From Limnohabitans sp. INBF002 (lineage in GTDB: Bacteria > Pseudomonadota > Gammaproteobacteria > Burkholderiales > Burkholderiaceae_C), in assembly GCF_027924905.1 (NCBI RefSeq), contig NZ_AP027055.1:1426001-1490000 (forward strand): a stretch of 64,000 nucleotides of DNA. Direction: 5' to 3'. How positions within the stretch are numbered: position 1 is the stretch's first letter; every line of letters begins with the position of its first letter. A program made the position numbers and the translations under genes. Shown here one piece after another: positions 32,804 to 43,836 of the stretch. Below the pieces are notes generated by a model. The model was not told the origin of the DNA and made no database searches. It saw only the letters and a program-made list of their open reading frames with translations.

Positions 32804-34066
32804 ATGCATCTGAACGAACTCAAGGCACTGCATGTGTCTGAAGTGCTGAAACAAGCCGAAGAACTCGAAATCGAAAACACAGGCCGCATGCGCAAGCAAG
32901 AGCTGATGTTTGCCATCATCAAAAAGCGCGCTCGCGCGGGTGAACAAGTGTTTGCCGATGGTGTGCTCGAAATCTTGCCCGACGGCTTTGGCTTCTTGCG
33001 CAGCCCCGACACCAGCTACACAGCCTCGACTGACGACATCTACATCAGCCCCAGCCAAGTGCGCCGCTTCAACCTGCACACCGGCGACATGATTGAAGGC
33101 GAAGTGCGCATCCCCAAAGACGGCGAGCGCTACTTTGCACTGACCAAGCTTGACAAGGTCAACGACGATCTGCCTGAGAACAACAAGCACAAGGTCATGT
33201 TCGAGAACTTGACCCCGCTGTTCCCCCGCGAACAGATGAAGCTGGAACGCGAGATCAAGGGCGAAGAAAACATCACCGGCCGCATCATCGACATCATCGC
33301 GCCCATCGGCAAAGGCCAACGCGCCTTGGTCGTCGCCCCGCCCAAGAGCGGTAAGACCGTGATGATGCAGCACATCGCCCACGCCATCGCGGCCAACTAC
33401 CCCGACGCCCACATGATGGTGTTGTTGGTGGACGAGCGTCCCGAAGAAGTGACCGAAATGCAACGCTCGGTGAAAGCCGAAGTGATTGCCTCCACCTTTG
33501 ACGAACCCGCCGCACGCCATGTGCACGTGGCTGAAATGGTGATTGAACGCGCCAAGCGTTTGGTGGAATTGAAAAAAGATGTGGTCATCTTGCTCGACTC
33601 CATCACCCGCCTCGCTCGCGCCTACAACAACGTGGTGCCTTCATCGGGCAAAGTGTTGTCTGGCGGCGTGGACTCCAACGCCTTGCAACGCCCCAAGCGC
33701 TTCTTTGGCGCAGCACGCAAAGTGGAAGAAGGCGGCTCACTCACCATCATCGCCACAGCCTTGGTCGACACTGGCAGCCGCATGGACGAAGTGATCTTTG
33801 AAGAATTCAAAGGCACAGGTAACTGTGAAATTCACCTCGACCGCCGCTTGTACGAAAAGCGCGTGTTCCCAGCCATTCAGCTCAACCGCAGCGGCACACG
33901 CCGCGAAGAGTTGTTGTTGCCACCCGAGATCTTGTCAAAGACCCGCATCTTGCGTCAGTTCATGTACAACATGGACGAAATCGAATCCATGGAAATGGTC
34001 TTGAAGAGCATGAAGGCGACCAAGTCCAACGTCGAGTTCTTCGACATGATGCGTCGCGGCGGTTAA
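32804..34066 (+). CDS. rho: transcription termination factor Rho
   Basis: Hexameric RNA-dependent ATPase that terminates transcription. The 420-residue protein (E. coli 419) has the Rho N-terminal helical domain ([19 protein letters not shown]). The primary RNA-binding cold-shock fold is [19 protein letters not shown] ... [15 protein letters not shown]. Walker A is [10 protein letters not shown], the Q-loop region is [10 protein letters not shown], and the R-loop GALxxP-like segment is [19 protein letters not shown]. It is monocistronic, with a long leader after trxA. Confidence 0.97.
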   Translation: MHLNELKALHVSEVLKQAEELEIENTGRMRKQELMFAIIKKRARAGEQVFADGVLEILPDGFGFLRSPDTSYTASTDDIYISPSQVRRFNLHTGDMIEGEVRIPKDGERYFALTKLDKVNDDLPENNKHKVMFENLTPLFPREQMKLEREIKGEENITGRIIDIIAPIGKGQRALVVAPPKSGKTVMMQHIAHAIAANYPDAHMMVLLVDERPEEVTEMQRSVKAEVIASTFDEPAARHVHVAEMVIERAKRLVELKKDVVILLDSITRLARAYNNVVPSSGKVLSGGVDSNALQRPKRFFGAARKVEEGGSLTIIATALVDTGSRMDEVIFEEFKGTGNCEIHLDRRLYEKRVFPAIQLNRSGTRREELLLPPEILSKTRILRQFMYNMDEIESMEMVLKSMKATKSNVEFFDMMRRGG

Positions 34067-34074
34067 TCCCCGAA

Positions 34075-35028
34075 TCAATTCGGGACCAAAAACTCCCGAC
34101 TGATGCTTGCGCCAATTTCATTCACGCGGTCCAAAAACTGCGTGAGGTAGGCATGCAGCCCATTGGCCAAAATTTCTTCAATGCGGCTGAACTCCATCTC
34201 GGCGCACAACTTGCCTGCTCGGCGATAGCTTTCTAACGAGCGATCGTCCGACACCATGGAGATGTTGTTCACCACTTCGTTCAAGCACGCATGCAGCGAG
34301 CGCGGCATGTCGGCGCGAAGAATCAACAACTCGGCCACGCGCTCGGGGTGAATCACATCACGGTAGACCTTGCGGTAAATCTCAAAGCCCGACACGCTGC
34401 GCAAAATTGCGCTCCAGTGGTAGAAGTCGTGCTGCTCAGTTTTCTCTGTGCCATCGGCAAACAAATCACCATGCACGGCGTGGAACTTCACATCCACCAA
34501 ACGTGCGGTGTTGTCAGCTCGCTCTAGGAAAGTGCCCAAGCGCATGAAGTGCAAAGCTTCATCCATCAGCATGGTGCCCACAGTCACGCCGCGTGAGAGA
34601 TGCGAGCGGAACTTGACCCATTCAAAAAACTCGCCGGGGTCGCTCTCCAACAAACCGCTCTTCAAGATGCGGTTGAGTTCCAACCACGTTTGATTTTGCG
34701 TTTCCCACACTTCGGTGGTGAGGCTGCCGCGCACAGCGCGTGCGTTTTCACGCGCAGCGCGCAAGCACGAGATGATGGAAGACGGGTTGTTCTCGTCCTT
34801 CACCATGAACTCCATCACGCGTTGTGGCGTGATGTCGCCGTGACGGGCTTGGTAGGCGGGCAGCAATTCACTGATGGACAGCAAGCCTTCCCAGCCCAGC
34901 AGCGCCACTTCGGCAGACTGCGGCAGCAAAGAGGTTTGGTAGTTCACGTCCAACAGGCGTGCGGTGTTCTCGGCTCGCTCGGTATAGCGAGACATCCAAA
35001 ACAGGTGGTCAGCGGTACGGCTCAGCAT
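34075..35028 (-). CDS. alpha-E domain protein (DUF403)
   Basis: A 317-residue all-helical protein beginning LSRTADHLFWMSRYTERAENTARLLDVNYQTSL, the hallmark of the alpha-E family. A second copy of the motif is LRLGTFLERADNTARLVDVKFHAV. The family is nearly always next to a circularly permuted ATP-grasp enzyme and a transglutaminase, and is predicted to take part in peptide ligation or modification; no activity is established. Its start is two bases after the stop of the ATP-grasp gene, so the pair is co-translated. A fused homologue lies at 47596-50313. Confidence 0.9.
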   Translation of the reverse strand: MLSRTADHLFWMSRYTERAENTARLLDVNYQTSLLPQSAEVALLGWEGLLSISELLPAYQARHGDITPQRVMEFMVKDENNPSSIISCLRAARENARAVRGSLTTEVWETQNQTWLELNRILKSGLLESDPGEFFEWVKFRSHLSRGVTVGTMLMDEALHFMRLGTFLERADNTARLVDVKFHAVHGDLFADGTEKTEQHDFYHWSAILRSVSGFEIYRKVYRDVIHPERVAELLILRADMPRSLHACLNEVVNNISMVSDDRSLESYRRAGKLCAEMEFSRIEEILANGLHAYLTQFLDRVNEIGASISREFLVPN

Positions 35029-35030
35029 AG

Positions 35031-36476
35031 TTAAACCTCAAGAATCCATGTGTCTTTGGTGCCGCCGCCTTGGGACGAGTTCACCACCAGTGAGCCTTCT
35101 TTCAGCGCCACGCGGGTCAAGCCGCCGGGCACCATTTGCACGGTCTTGCCGCTCAACACGAAGGGACGCAAATCGATGTGGCGCGGCGCAATGCCGCTCT
35201 CCACATACGTGGGGCAGCTCGACAAGCTCAGCGTGGGCTGCGAGATGTAGCCATCGGGCTTGGCCAGCAACACTTGGCGGAACTCTTCAATCTCAGCCTT
35301 GGTCGCGGCAGGCCCGACCAACATGCCGTAGCCACCTGCGCCGTGCACTTCCTTCACCACGAGCTTGTCGAGGTTGGCCAGCGTGTACGCCAAGTCGTCT
35401 TTCTTGCGGCATTGGAAGGTGGGCACGTTGTTGAGGATGGGCTTCTCGCCCAAATAGAACTCAATCATTTGCGGCACATAGGGATAGATCGACTTGTCAT
35501 CGGCAATGCCGGTGCCCACCGCGTTGCAAATGTTCACATGACCTGCTTTGTAAACCTCCATCAAACCGGCACAGCCAAGGGTCGATGTGGAACGGAACAC
35601 ACTGGGGTCCAAGAAGTCATCGTCCACACGGCGGTAAATCACGTCCACACGCTTAGGGCCGCGTGTGGTGCGCATGTAGACGAAGTTGTCTTTCACAAAC
35701 AGGTCTTGGCCTTCGACCAACTCCACACCCATTTGTTGCGCCAAGAAGGCATGCTCAAAGTAAGCGCTGTTGTACATGCCAGGCGTGAGCACCACCACGG
35801 TGGGGTTGTCGGTGGTGGATGGGCTGCTGGCCCGCAAAGTTTCTAAGAGCAAGTCTGGGTAATGCGCCACCGGGGCCACGCGGTGTTGGCTGAACAGCTC
35901 GGGGAAGAGGCGCATCATCATCTTGCGGTCTTCCAGCATATAGCTCACGCCGCTGGGCACACGCAAGTTATCTTCGAGCACGTAGTACTCGCCGTTGCCT
36001 TGGGCATCAGGCGCACGCACGATGTCGATGCCGCTGATTTGCGAATACACCTGATGCGGCACATCCACCCCATGCATCTCGGGGCGGTACTGCGCGTTGT
36101 TCAAAATCTGCTCACTCGGAATGAGGCCGGCTTTGAGAATGTTCTGCTCGTGGTACACGTCGTGGATGAACATGTTCAACGCATTCACGCGTTGCACCAA
36201 GCCTTGTTGCATGCTCGTCCACTCGTGGGCGGGAATGATGCGAGGAATCAAATCAAACGGAATCAGGCGTTCGGTGCCTGCACCGTCTTCATCCTTGTCG
36301 CCGTACACCGCGAAGGTGATGCCGACGCGACGAAAAATCATCTCGGCCTCTTCGCGCCTGTCGCGCATGGTCTGTGGGTCTTGGCGCTTGAGCCAATCCA
36401 AGTAGTTCCGGTAGTGGGGGCGCACCGCGCTGTCGATAAACGGCAGCTGGGCATACATTTCATCAAACTTGTGCAT
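35031..36476 (-). CDS. circularly permuted ATP-grasp type 2 protein (DUF404/DUF407)
   Basis: A 481-residue predicted ATP-dependent carboxylate-amine/thiol ligase. It has the family signatures VRPHYRNYLDWLKR near the N-terminus, GITFAVYGDKDEDGAGTERLIPFDLIPRIIP, YYVLEDNLRVPSGVSYMLEDRKMMM and VVLTPGMYNSAYFEHAFLAQQMGVELVEG. The nucleotide-site region VVKEVHGAGGYGMLVGP is also present. The ATG at 36476 has AGGAG 8 bases upstream and is preferred to a start seven codons earlier. It is followed by the alpha-E gene. The upstream comEC stop is only 44 bases away, so readthrough from comEC is possible. Substrate unknown. Confidence 0.92.
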   Translation of the reverse strand: MHKFDEMYAQLPFIDSAVRPHYRNYLDWLKRQDPQTMRDRREEAEMIFRRVGITFAVYGDKDEDGAGTERLIPFDLIPRIIPAHEWTSMQQGLVQRVNALNMFIHDVYHEQNILKAGLIPSEQILNNAQYRPEMHGVDVPHQVYSQISGIDIVRAPDAQGNGEYYVLEDNLRVPSGVSYMLEDRKMMMRLFPELFSQHRVAPVAHYPDLLLETLRASSPSTTDNPTVVVLTPGMYNSAYFEHAFLAQQMGVELVEGQDLFVKDNFVYMRTTRGPKRVDVIYRRVDDDFLDPSVFRSTSTLGCAGLMEVYKAGHVNICNAVGTGIADDKSIYPYVPQMIEFYLGEKPILNNVPTFQCRKKDDLAYTLANLDKLVVKEVHGAGGYGMLVGPAATKAEIEEFRQVLLAKPDGYISQPTLSLSSCPTYVESGIAPRHIDLRPFVLSGKTVQMVPGGLTRVALKEGSLVVNSSQGGGTKDTWILEV

Positions 36477-36520
36477 CTTGGGAACTCCTAGCAACACTTA
36501 CGCAAATTGGATGCCAGCCT

Positions 36521-39001
36521 TCAGAATACGTGTTGCCAATAGCGTTGTCTTTGATTTCGCTCACATTGCACCAAGTTGGGTTGCTCACTGCGCCATGTCG
36601 ATGCACCACAACGGGGTATTTGCACCACGAGCACCCCTAAATCGCTGTAGCGACGCAGCACATCAGGCCTAGGGTGACCAAAGCGGTTGCGGTAGCCCGC
36701 TTGCACGATGGCGACGCTGGGCTGCACCGCATCCAGAAAGGCTTGCGTGGACGATGTGGCGCTGCCGTGATGCGGCACCAGCAGCCAATCGGCTTGTAGG
36801 GCTTGGCCGCTTTCCAGGAGGTTTTGCTCTTGGGCGGCTTCGATGTCGCCCGCGAGCAAGGCCGACACGGTTCTGTCTTTGTATTGCCGCGCGTGTGTGG
36901 GATGTAAGGCCACATCGCCTGTGCTGCTGGCCTGCAAACGCGAAGCCGTCACGCGCAACACACAACTCAGCGCATTGGGTTTGAGGTTGCGTGTGTAGTC
37001 AGCCGCACTCGGATGCAACACCTCAAACTGCACACCATCCCACGTCCACGACTGCCCGCGCTCACAGCGCTGCATAGCGCCTAATTGCTGCAACGGATGC
37101 TCTGATGGAATAGAAGTCAGCACATCCGCTTGCGGCTGCATCGCCATCACCGCAGGCGCGCCACCGCTGTGGTCGCTGTCTTGGTGGCTGATGACGATGC
37201 GGTCTAGCCGCTCACCCCAGGCACGCAGCAGTGGCACCAGCACACGTTGGCCGGCATCGGTCTCGGCCGAGTAACGCGGCCCTGTGTCGTACAGCAAGCT
37301 GTGCGTGGCCGTGCGCACCAACACCGCGTGGCCCTGCCCCATGTCAGCCGCCACCAGTTCAAACATACCGTGTGCAGGGCGCGGTGTTTGCCAACTGAGC
37401 ACCGGCAACACCAAAGCCACACCAAAACAACGCAACCACATGGGCAAGCGCATAGCCCACACGCCCATACCCACTAGCGCGGCTGCCCCCGCCCACAAAG
37501 GCGCAGCAGGTGCAGACCATTGCGCCCACGACACACCCGCGCACGCTTTGAGCACCCACACCAACCCCTGCAAAGCCTCAGCCGCCAAGCTCCATGCGAA
37601 TGGCAACACCAGCCCCAACAAACACAGCGGCGTCACCACCAAGGTCACCCATGGCACGGCCAGCAAGTTGGCAAACAAACCCACCACCGACACTTGGTGA
37701 AACAGCAGCAAAGTGAGCGGGGCCAAGCAGACACTCATCAACCACTGCTCGCGCCACATGCGTTGGGCAGCGGCCCACAGCGTGGTGGCAGGCGCATGCG
37801 AACCCGATGCAAACAGCACACCCACCGCCACAAAGCTCAGCCAAAAGCCAGCTTGCATGAGCGCCCACGGGTCTAACGCCAACACCACCGCACACACGCT
37901 CAACCACACCTGCACCCAAGGCCAACGCAAACCATACACGCGCAGCAGCGTGACCACCGCCAACATCCACACTGTGCGCTGTGCGGGCACGCCCCAACCC
38001 GTGAACACCGCATACGCCAGCGCCACCGCTGCAGCACACGCACTTGCGGCAATGGGCGCGGGTAGCCACAAGCTCCAAGGTTTACGGGGCGACCACACAT
38101 CGCTGCGCCGCCACAACCAGCCCACACACAAAGCTGCCAGCCACGCCAAGCCCGTGATGTGCAAACCCGAAATCGCCATCAGGTGCGCCACGCCGGTGGC
38201 ACGAAACACATCCCAATCCGCACGCTCAATCGCCGCTTGGTCACCCACCAACAAGGCCGACACAATGCCGGCCACTGCACGGTCGGCCACGCGTGCGTCG
38301 ATGGCGCTGCGCACGCGCTGACGCAGCCGCTCCACGGGATGAGCCCATGTGCTGCCTAACCATTGCGGCGGTAAGTCTTTGGCTCCGTTGCGCACATAGC
38401 CCGTGGCTTGCAAGCCCTGCTCCCACAGCCACAGCTCGTAATCAAAACCGTGTGGGTTGATGTGGCCATGCGGCGCTTTGAGGCGCACCGCCCATTGCCA
38501 ACGGTCGCCGGGACGCAAGTCTGCAGGCGGAGGTTGCACTTTGTCGTCATTGCCATTCAATCGGTTGCCGTACCAACCCAGCAGCAACTGCGGCGGCAGC
38601 TGCACCAGTGCGCCATCGCTGTCGCGAGCCGATTCCACCTCGAAGCGAAACCGCGCGCTGTCTTCCATGCGCTGCGGCAAATTGATCACGATGCCCACCA
38701 CGTGCAAAGTGCGGCCTTCGAGTGCGGGGTTCAAAGCGCTTTGGGCGTAGTGGCTGGCTCGTGCGCCTGCTTGGGCAAAAGCCAACGCACCTGATAACAC
38801 GCCCACCAACGCAAACCAAACAGCGGCTTGTGCCCCTGCGCCAGACAACACACGGCTGACGCGCACAACAACAAAAGCAACCGCTATAGCCGCTGCCCCC
38901 AAACCCCAATACACCTCCCCCGCCCACAACTGCGCCTGCTGCAACTGCAAAGCCGTGCCCGCAATCCAGCCCAAGGCCAAAGGTGTGATGACAGAAAACA
39001 T
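36521..39001 (-). CDS. comEC: DNA internalization-related competence protein ComEC/Rec2
   Basis: Inner-membrane channel for single-stranded DNA during natural transformation. The 826-residue protein has N-terminal helices and a DUF4131-like soluble domain (RTLHVVGIVINLPQRMEDSARFRFEVE). The Competence membrane domain is GIVSALLVGDQAAIERADWDVFRATGVAHLMAISGLHITGLA, followed by about eight more helices. The C-terminal metallo-beta-lactamase domain is ADMGQGHAVLVRTATHSLLYDTGPRY ... VISHQDSDHSGG ... VPHHGSATSSTQAFLDAV. It starts at ATG 39001, giving the normal first helix; an upstream in-frame start was rejected. It appears intact. Confidence 0.95.
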   Translation of the reverse strand: MFSVITPLALGWIAGTALQLQQAQLWAGEVYWGLGAAAIAVAFVVVRVSRVLSGAGAQAAVWFALVGVLSGALAFAQAGARASHYAQSALNPALEGRTLHVVGIVINLPQRMEDSARFRFEVESARDSDGALVQLPPQLLLGWYGNRLNGNDDKVQPPPADLRPGDRWQWAVRLKAPHGHINPHGFDYELWLWEQGLQATGYVRNGAKDLPPQWLGSTWAHPVERLRQRVRSAIDARVADRAVAGIVSALLVGDQAAIERADWDVFRATGVAHLMAISGLHITGLAWLAALCVGWLWRRSDVWSPRKPWSLWLPAPIAASACAAAVALAYAVFTGWGVPAQRTVWMLAVVTLLRVYGLRWPWVQVWLSVCAVVLALDPWALMQAGFWLSFVAVGVLFASGSHAPATTLWAAAQRMWREQWLMSVCLAPLTLLLFHQVSVVGLFANLLAVPWVTLVVTPLCLLGLVLPFAWSLAAEALQGLVWVLKACAGVSWAQWSAPAAPLWAGAAALVGMGVWAMRLPMWLRCFGVALVLPVLSWQTPRPAHGMFELVAADMGQGHAVLVRTATHSLLYDTGPRYSAETDAGQRVLVPLLRAWGERLDRIVISHQDSDHSGGAPAVMAMQPQADVLTSIPSEHPLQQLGAMQRCERGQSWTWDGVQFEVLHPSAADYTRNLKPNALSCVLRVTASRLQASSTGDVALHPTHARQYKDRTVSALLAGDIEAAQEQNLLESGQALQADWLLVPHHGSATSSTQAFLDAVQPSVAIVQAGYRNRFGHPRPDVLRRYSDLGVLVVQIPRCGASTWRSEQPNLVQCERNQRQRYWQHVF

Positions 39002-39054
39002 GGCCGCATGTTCAGTGCAACGTGGCGGCACGTGGGCGATGCCCACTCACAAGT

Positions 39055-39084
39055 TAAAAAGCCCCAACCATTCGGCAGGGGCTT
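39055..39084 (-). terminator. rho-independent terminator of the adhesin-E-like gene
   Basis: On the minus strand AAGCCCC pairs with GGGGCTT across a 12-base loop and is followed by TTTAAC, 24 bases after the stop of the adhesin-E-like gene and before the comEC start. Confidence 0.7.
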
Positions 39085-39107
39085 GAGGCATCTCAGAGGT
39101 GCTGGGT

Positions 39108-39539
39108 TTAGCCCGCAGCGGCCTTGGAACCGCCGCACACTTCTTTCTTCAAAGCGGCCAGATAAGTATTAGGACGAATCGGGTATTCGCGTGGACGCCA
39201 TTCGTGCACATCGTCCGAGGCCACTTCTTTGCCCTTGCCCATTTGCTTGTCAAAGTAGCTCACAGACAGGCGCACCACGGTGTCGTTCTTGCAGTACATG
39301 CGCACGCGCAACATCATCGACTTGTAGCTCTCGCCCGTGGGGGTCTTTTCAGCCTTGGGCAAATCGGTCAACACCCAAGCAAAACGCGACACGTGCACGG
39401 GCATGACCGCTTCTTTGTCGAAGTAATACGTGGCTTCGTCTTCCTTCACCAGCTCGCTCCACTCGGCCGAGGCAGGTGCAGCCCAAGCCAAAAGGCTGGT
39501 CAACACGAAAGCAACAACAGAAAAATGGCGTGAGCGCAT
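39108..39539 (-). CDS. surface-adhesin E family protein, exported
   Basis: A 143-residue protein with a Sec signal peptide (RSRHFSVVAFVLTSLLAWAAPASA) and a mature domain resembling surface-adhesin protein E. Key segments are EWSELVKEDEATYYFDKEAV, SFAWVLTDLP-like RFAWVLTDLPKAEKTPTGESYKS with MMLRVRMYCKNDTVVRLSVSYFD, and a final conserved VHEWRPREYPIRPNTYLAALKKEVCG. Two Cys residues could form a disulfide. The ATG at 39539 is chosen for the signal peptide; the in-frame upstream extension overlaps the two-partner secretion remnant. It has its own terminator. Confidence 0.78.
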   Translation of the reverse strand: MRSRHFSVVAFVLTSLLAWAAPASAEWSELVKEDEATYYFDKEAVMPVHVSRFAWVLTDLPKAEKTPTGESYKSMMLRVRMYCKNDTVVRLSVSYFDKQMGKGKEVASDDVHEWRPREYPIRPNTYLAALKKEVCGGSKAAAG

Positions 39540-39568
39540 GGTAGATATGAAAGATAAAACTGACTTGT

Positions 39569-42500
39569 CTAGGGTATCGGCGGGGCTACTGAAAACTTGA
39601 GCAAGAAATGCGCACCACTTTGGCGCGCAAGTCGGACTGCGTGATGAAATATGTCTACTGATTTGGGGGAATGCCAAAGCGCTGCGCTAAGGCCTTGACC
39701 TGGCATGGGTGAGCCGCCTGCACCTGCGCTAACACTCACGCTCTTGGCTTCGTAGCTGGCTTTGTTTTCTATGTCGCTTGTCGTTAACGTGCCGCCTGTG
39801 CTGAAGGCGTTTTTGTTGTTGTCTATCGCAGCTTGCGTGCTGGTAATGGCGCCGCCTTTGAGGTCGGTGTTGCCTTGCACGTTGACGGTGAAGCCACCAT
39901 CGCCTGCTTTGATGCCGCTTTGCTCCGTCACGCTTGCATAGGTACTGTTGATGTCGCTTTTGGCGTAGTTAACGCTGCCGCTCATGCCTGCTCCCACCAT
40001 ACCTGATGCGCCTATTTGTTGGTTTTTCTCAACATAGGTGGCTGTGTCTTGCAGGCTTTCAATGTTCAAGTTGCCGCCTACCGTGGCTGTTACTTGTTTG
40101 CCCTCTACCGTCGCACCTTTGACATTGGTGTCTGAGCCGCTCTTGATGCTCACACTGTCTGCGCCTGCAATGTGCGTGTTGGTGTACGTGGTCTCGCTGC
40201 CGTTGCCGTTGCCACCGCCTTTGCTGACGCTGCCTGTAAAACCAAGACCACCACCACTCGCCCCTAGTTGCAGTGCAATACCAACACTGGCGCTGCTGTT
40301 ACTGCTGTCGCTGGTTTGGGTGCTGGTGTTTTGGGCTGCCGTTAAGTTGACGTTGTTGTCGGCTTCTAGGTTCACTTGCCTGCCGCTCACGTCGCTGCCT
40401 TGGATGGTGAGGTTGCTGTCCGCCCCAGCGCCTGTCGCTTTGATTGTGGTGGCACCGCCTGCTTTGACGGTGCTGCCTCTTGCTGTATCACTTGTGGCGG
40501 TGCTGTTACTTTGGCTGCTGCTTTGACCGTAGCTCAAAGACACTTGAATGCCGCCTGCTTTGTCTGCGGCATTGGCTTGTGCTACTTCTGGACTGCCATC
40601 TGCGCCTTCAGCACCTGTTTTGACCATACCATTTTCATCGCCCTGTCCCGATTTGAGAGCATCGGCAGCCATCTTCACGTTGGCTGCAGCGTTTGCTGCG
40701 CCTAGTGCTTTCATACGACCATCGCTGGTTTGTGTCGTGGCCTTGATTTGGCTTTGTGCGTTTTCTAACGTGCTAAGCACCGTGCTGGTGACTGCCAAAG
40801 TGAGGCCGCTTTGCTCAAACTTTTGTTCTGTGCTTTGTTTGTTGGTTTCTCGGGCTTCTTGAATGTCCACCGTCTTGGCTTGGATGGTGATGTCTCCATT
40901 AGGTGCAACCACATCGCTGCCCACTTGTTTGTATTGGTTGCCCGCGGTGATGCTCACGTTGCCACCTACGCTGCCCACCGTGCTGGCTGCAGCTGTGGTG
41001 GTGGTATCTTTGCCATCATTGCTTTGAGTGCGAGTGCCGTAACTCAGGCTGAGGCCACCGCCACTTAAGAAGCCCGTATCCGTCTGTTTGCTGTAGTTGC
41101 TTTGCTGGCTGGTGTTCTGCGCGGCTTCAATGCTCACATTGCCACCAGCTGTGAGTGTGGTGCCGTTGTCACTGACCACGTTAGAGCCTTTGACATTGAT
41201 GTCCTTGGTGTTGGCCGCAATGTCTACCGTGCCACCACCAAAATTACTGCCAACCGCTGTGCTGGTGTTGCTGACATTGCGTGTCACCAAGGTTGACCCG
41301 CCCAAGAAACCACCGCCACTGGATGTCTTATGGGCTTCGTCTAAGTTGGTGGTGTTTTCTCCTGCCAAGATGTTGACGCTGCCACCGGCTTGCACTCCCA
41401 GTGCTTTGGTAGCCTGCACATTGGCTGCTGTGGCTGTCAGGTCATTGCCTGCCTTGAGATTGACATTTCCACCGCCACTAAGGGTGCTACCTACAGCTTG
41501 GGTGTTGCCGTAGTTCAGGTGGTTGTCCGCATCCCACGTGATGTTGTTTTGTTCGCCTGTCTGAACAGAAGCAAGAGTGAAGTTGTTGCCCGCACTTAAG
41601 CTGGTTGCACCACTACCCGCGTTGCTGACCACGCCTGCGACGATGTTCATGTCTCTGCCTGCGCTGGCCACCAATGTGCCGTTGGCTCCCGAAACGTATA
41701 AACCCGCCACACGGTCAACACCTGTGCGGCTAAAGTTGGCTGAACCAACTTGTGTGTTGGTGCTTTGGGTGGTGGTTTGAATATTCAAATCTCGCCCTGC
41801 GGTTGCACTCAGACTGTTGATTGCACCGATGCTGCCGCCAATGTTGTTGAGATCTTGTCGTGCGGCCACACTCACATCGTTGCCACCAATACGCCCGCCT
41901 AAGTTATTGACGTTTTCAGCCGTGAGGCTGACCACGTTGCGCCCAGCGATAGTGCCACTATTGGTCAAATCGCCACTGAGGTTGATATTCACGTCTTTGC
42001 CTGCAAGCAATGCGCCGCTTGCGTCCAAGTCACCCGGTTGGACTTTGACATACACCTGAGGTACGAGGACTTTTTGGTTGGAGCCATCCGGCAAGGTGAC
42101 TGTTTGTTCCACCAACCACACGATGTCGCTGGTGAGTTGGGCAACTTGCTGTGCTGTCAAGGCGATGCCCGGGCGCAAGTTGTATTTCTGGCCAAACGTG
42201 ATAGCACTGGTCATCAGCGCCTTGTATTCTTGTTCGTCGCTGGTGTAGTCAGCTAAGAAGCGGCGGCCTGTCAGTTCTGCCACCTGCTCGCGGATAAGCT
42301 TTTGTTCATAGAACCCATCACCTAAGCGTTTTTGAGTGACTGTGGGATCAAGGCTTAAGCTCTGAGTAATGTAGTCGCTGCCTAGCCAAAGTTTTCGGTC
42401 AATGAAACGGGTGTCTGTTTCAATCAGATAGGCCGAAGTGAGCGATGGGTTGTTCTTGTACAGGCTGCTTGTGGGCAGTGTGGTCGGAGGCACGGCCCCA

Positions 42501-43490
42501 TTGCGTGCATTGGCAAACCCTGCGCCGCTGGTACTACCCGAAACTGCAGCTTGAGTGCGCACGCCCACCTGTGCGCCACTATTGCTGGATGCAGTAATTT
42601 GCGCGACCACCACCGTGCTGTTGGCTGTGCTGTCATAGGGGCCTGTTTGCCATTCGTCATGGGCATGAACACAGTTGATTGAGATTTTTCCGCAAATGCC
42701 CGAACCTGGCACATGCACCAAGGTGTAAGTCGTCCCAACGTCACGGATGCTCTTGGTTGCCATCACATCCGTATTCGCTAACGTGGATGAACCAATACTC
42801 AACACACCACCCGCCAAAATGTGACTGGCATAGTTGGTGGCGTTGGCTGAATTCAAGTTGATGTCACCACCTGCCAAAATTTGCGCTGGATCACTGGCCG
42901 TTTGATATGGCAAATAGGTTGTGCGTGTGAATACCCGATATAAACCAGAGTTGATATCTTCTCGAACGTTTAACTCTGTAGTCGCCACTCTGATCTCGTA
43001 AGCAAAGTGGTCATTGGTGTTGTTAACTGTGGCACTAGAAAGGCTTAAGTTACGGCCTGCCTCAATCGTTGCGCTGTTGTTATTTAATGTTGCCGTCGAT
43101 CCTGTTGCTCGACGATTCGCATCCAACGCCCCACCTATTGCCATATCTCCCACGCTGTAGATGAGGGCATGCTCTCGGTTGGTCAATGTGCCGCTGATGC
43201 CGAGGTCTAGACGATCACGCGCTGCAATCGTGCCTGCTTTGGTCACACCTGCAATGGTTTCGGTGTTGTTAGTGAGATTGATCGCTGCAATACTGAGGTG
43301 GTCGCCATAGATTCGGCCTGTGCCAATATTGGTCACTGTGTTGGCATTGACTTGCGTGTCCACACCGTCAATCAATCCTCGGTTAGTCAAGGTGCTGTTT
43401 GCATTGACTTGGGTAGTGTTGGCTGAGATTTCGCCTGTGGCTGTGTTGTCTATGTTGTTGGCCGTGAGGTTGTACACCAGAGCCGTTTTG
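39569..43490 (-). pseudogene. truncated filamentous hemagglutinin / CdiA-like exoprotein (tpsA remnant)
   Basis: An open frame of about 1300 codons encodes the interior of a large two-partner secretion exoprotein. FHA-type hemagglutinin repeats are seen (DLTNSGTIAGRNVVSLTAENVNN-like), as are FHA-2-type blocks (GGNVSIEAAQNTSQQSNYSK, GGNVNLKAGNDLTATAANVQ). It lacks a signal peptide and the N-terminal TPS domain: the recognisable part begins abruptly at ALVYNLTANNIDNTATGEIS, directly joined out of frame to the start of a tpsB gene. At the 3' end it stops after SAGAGGSPMPGQGLSAAL plus about 35 unrelated residues, with no VENN motif or toxin tip. It is thus non-secretable and decayed by deletion. 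Confidence 0.85.
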
Positions 43491-43790
43491 AAGTTGAAGA
43501 CGCTGAATCGAAAAGCAAGGTGTTTCGATGGGCAGTGTCTGCGAAGTCGCTTTTTCGGGGACAGACAGTCGAACATCCGAGGTGCGCTCAAGTTGCTGCC
43601 TCAATTGCTGGTCTTGTTGCTGCTGCCTCTGCAACTCTTGCCGGTTACGAATGCCAAGATCACCCTCTTGAGCGGAAGTGATTTGAGCTGAAACATTGAT
43701 GGCCAAACATAAGACAGTCACTAGACTCGCAACTTGGTGTCCGCGTCTTAGTACCAAGAGCTGTGCTAGATAATGAAGCATTGAAGTCAT
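43484..43790 (-). pseudogene. 5' fragment of a ShlB/FhaC-type two-partner secretion transporter (tpsB remnant)
   Basis: About 100 codons of a TpsB outer-membrane transporter survive. They comprise a signal peptide (VASLVTVLCLAINVSA), the Gln-rich helix LQRQQQQDQQLRQQLERTS, and the start of the first POTRA domain with the hallmark LPIETPCFSIQRLQLQ. Homology ends at about 43490, where the DNA continues as the interior of the tpsA gene in another frame. The reading frame then runs through non-homologous sequence to a stop at 43383. The remaining roughly 450 codons of the barrel are missing. Deletion between tpsB and tpsA explains the structure. Confidence 0.82.
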
Positions 43791-43836
43791 TCTTTAAATT
43801 AACTATTTATTACTCATAATATCGAATTAAAATTAA

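Noticed and set aside
39569..43490. Functional contact-dependent inhibition system (CdiA toxin)
   Set aside because: No TPS domain, no VENN motif, no toxin tip and no immunity gene; only the repeat interior remains.
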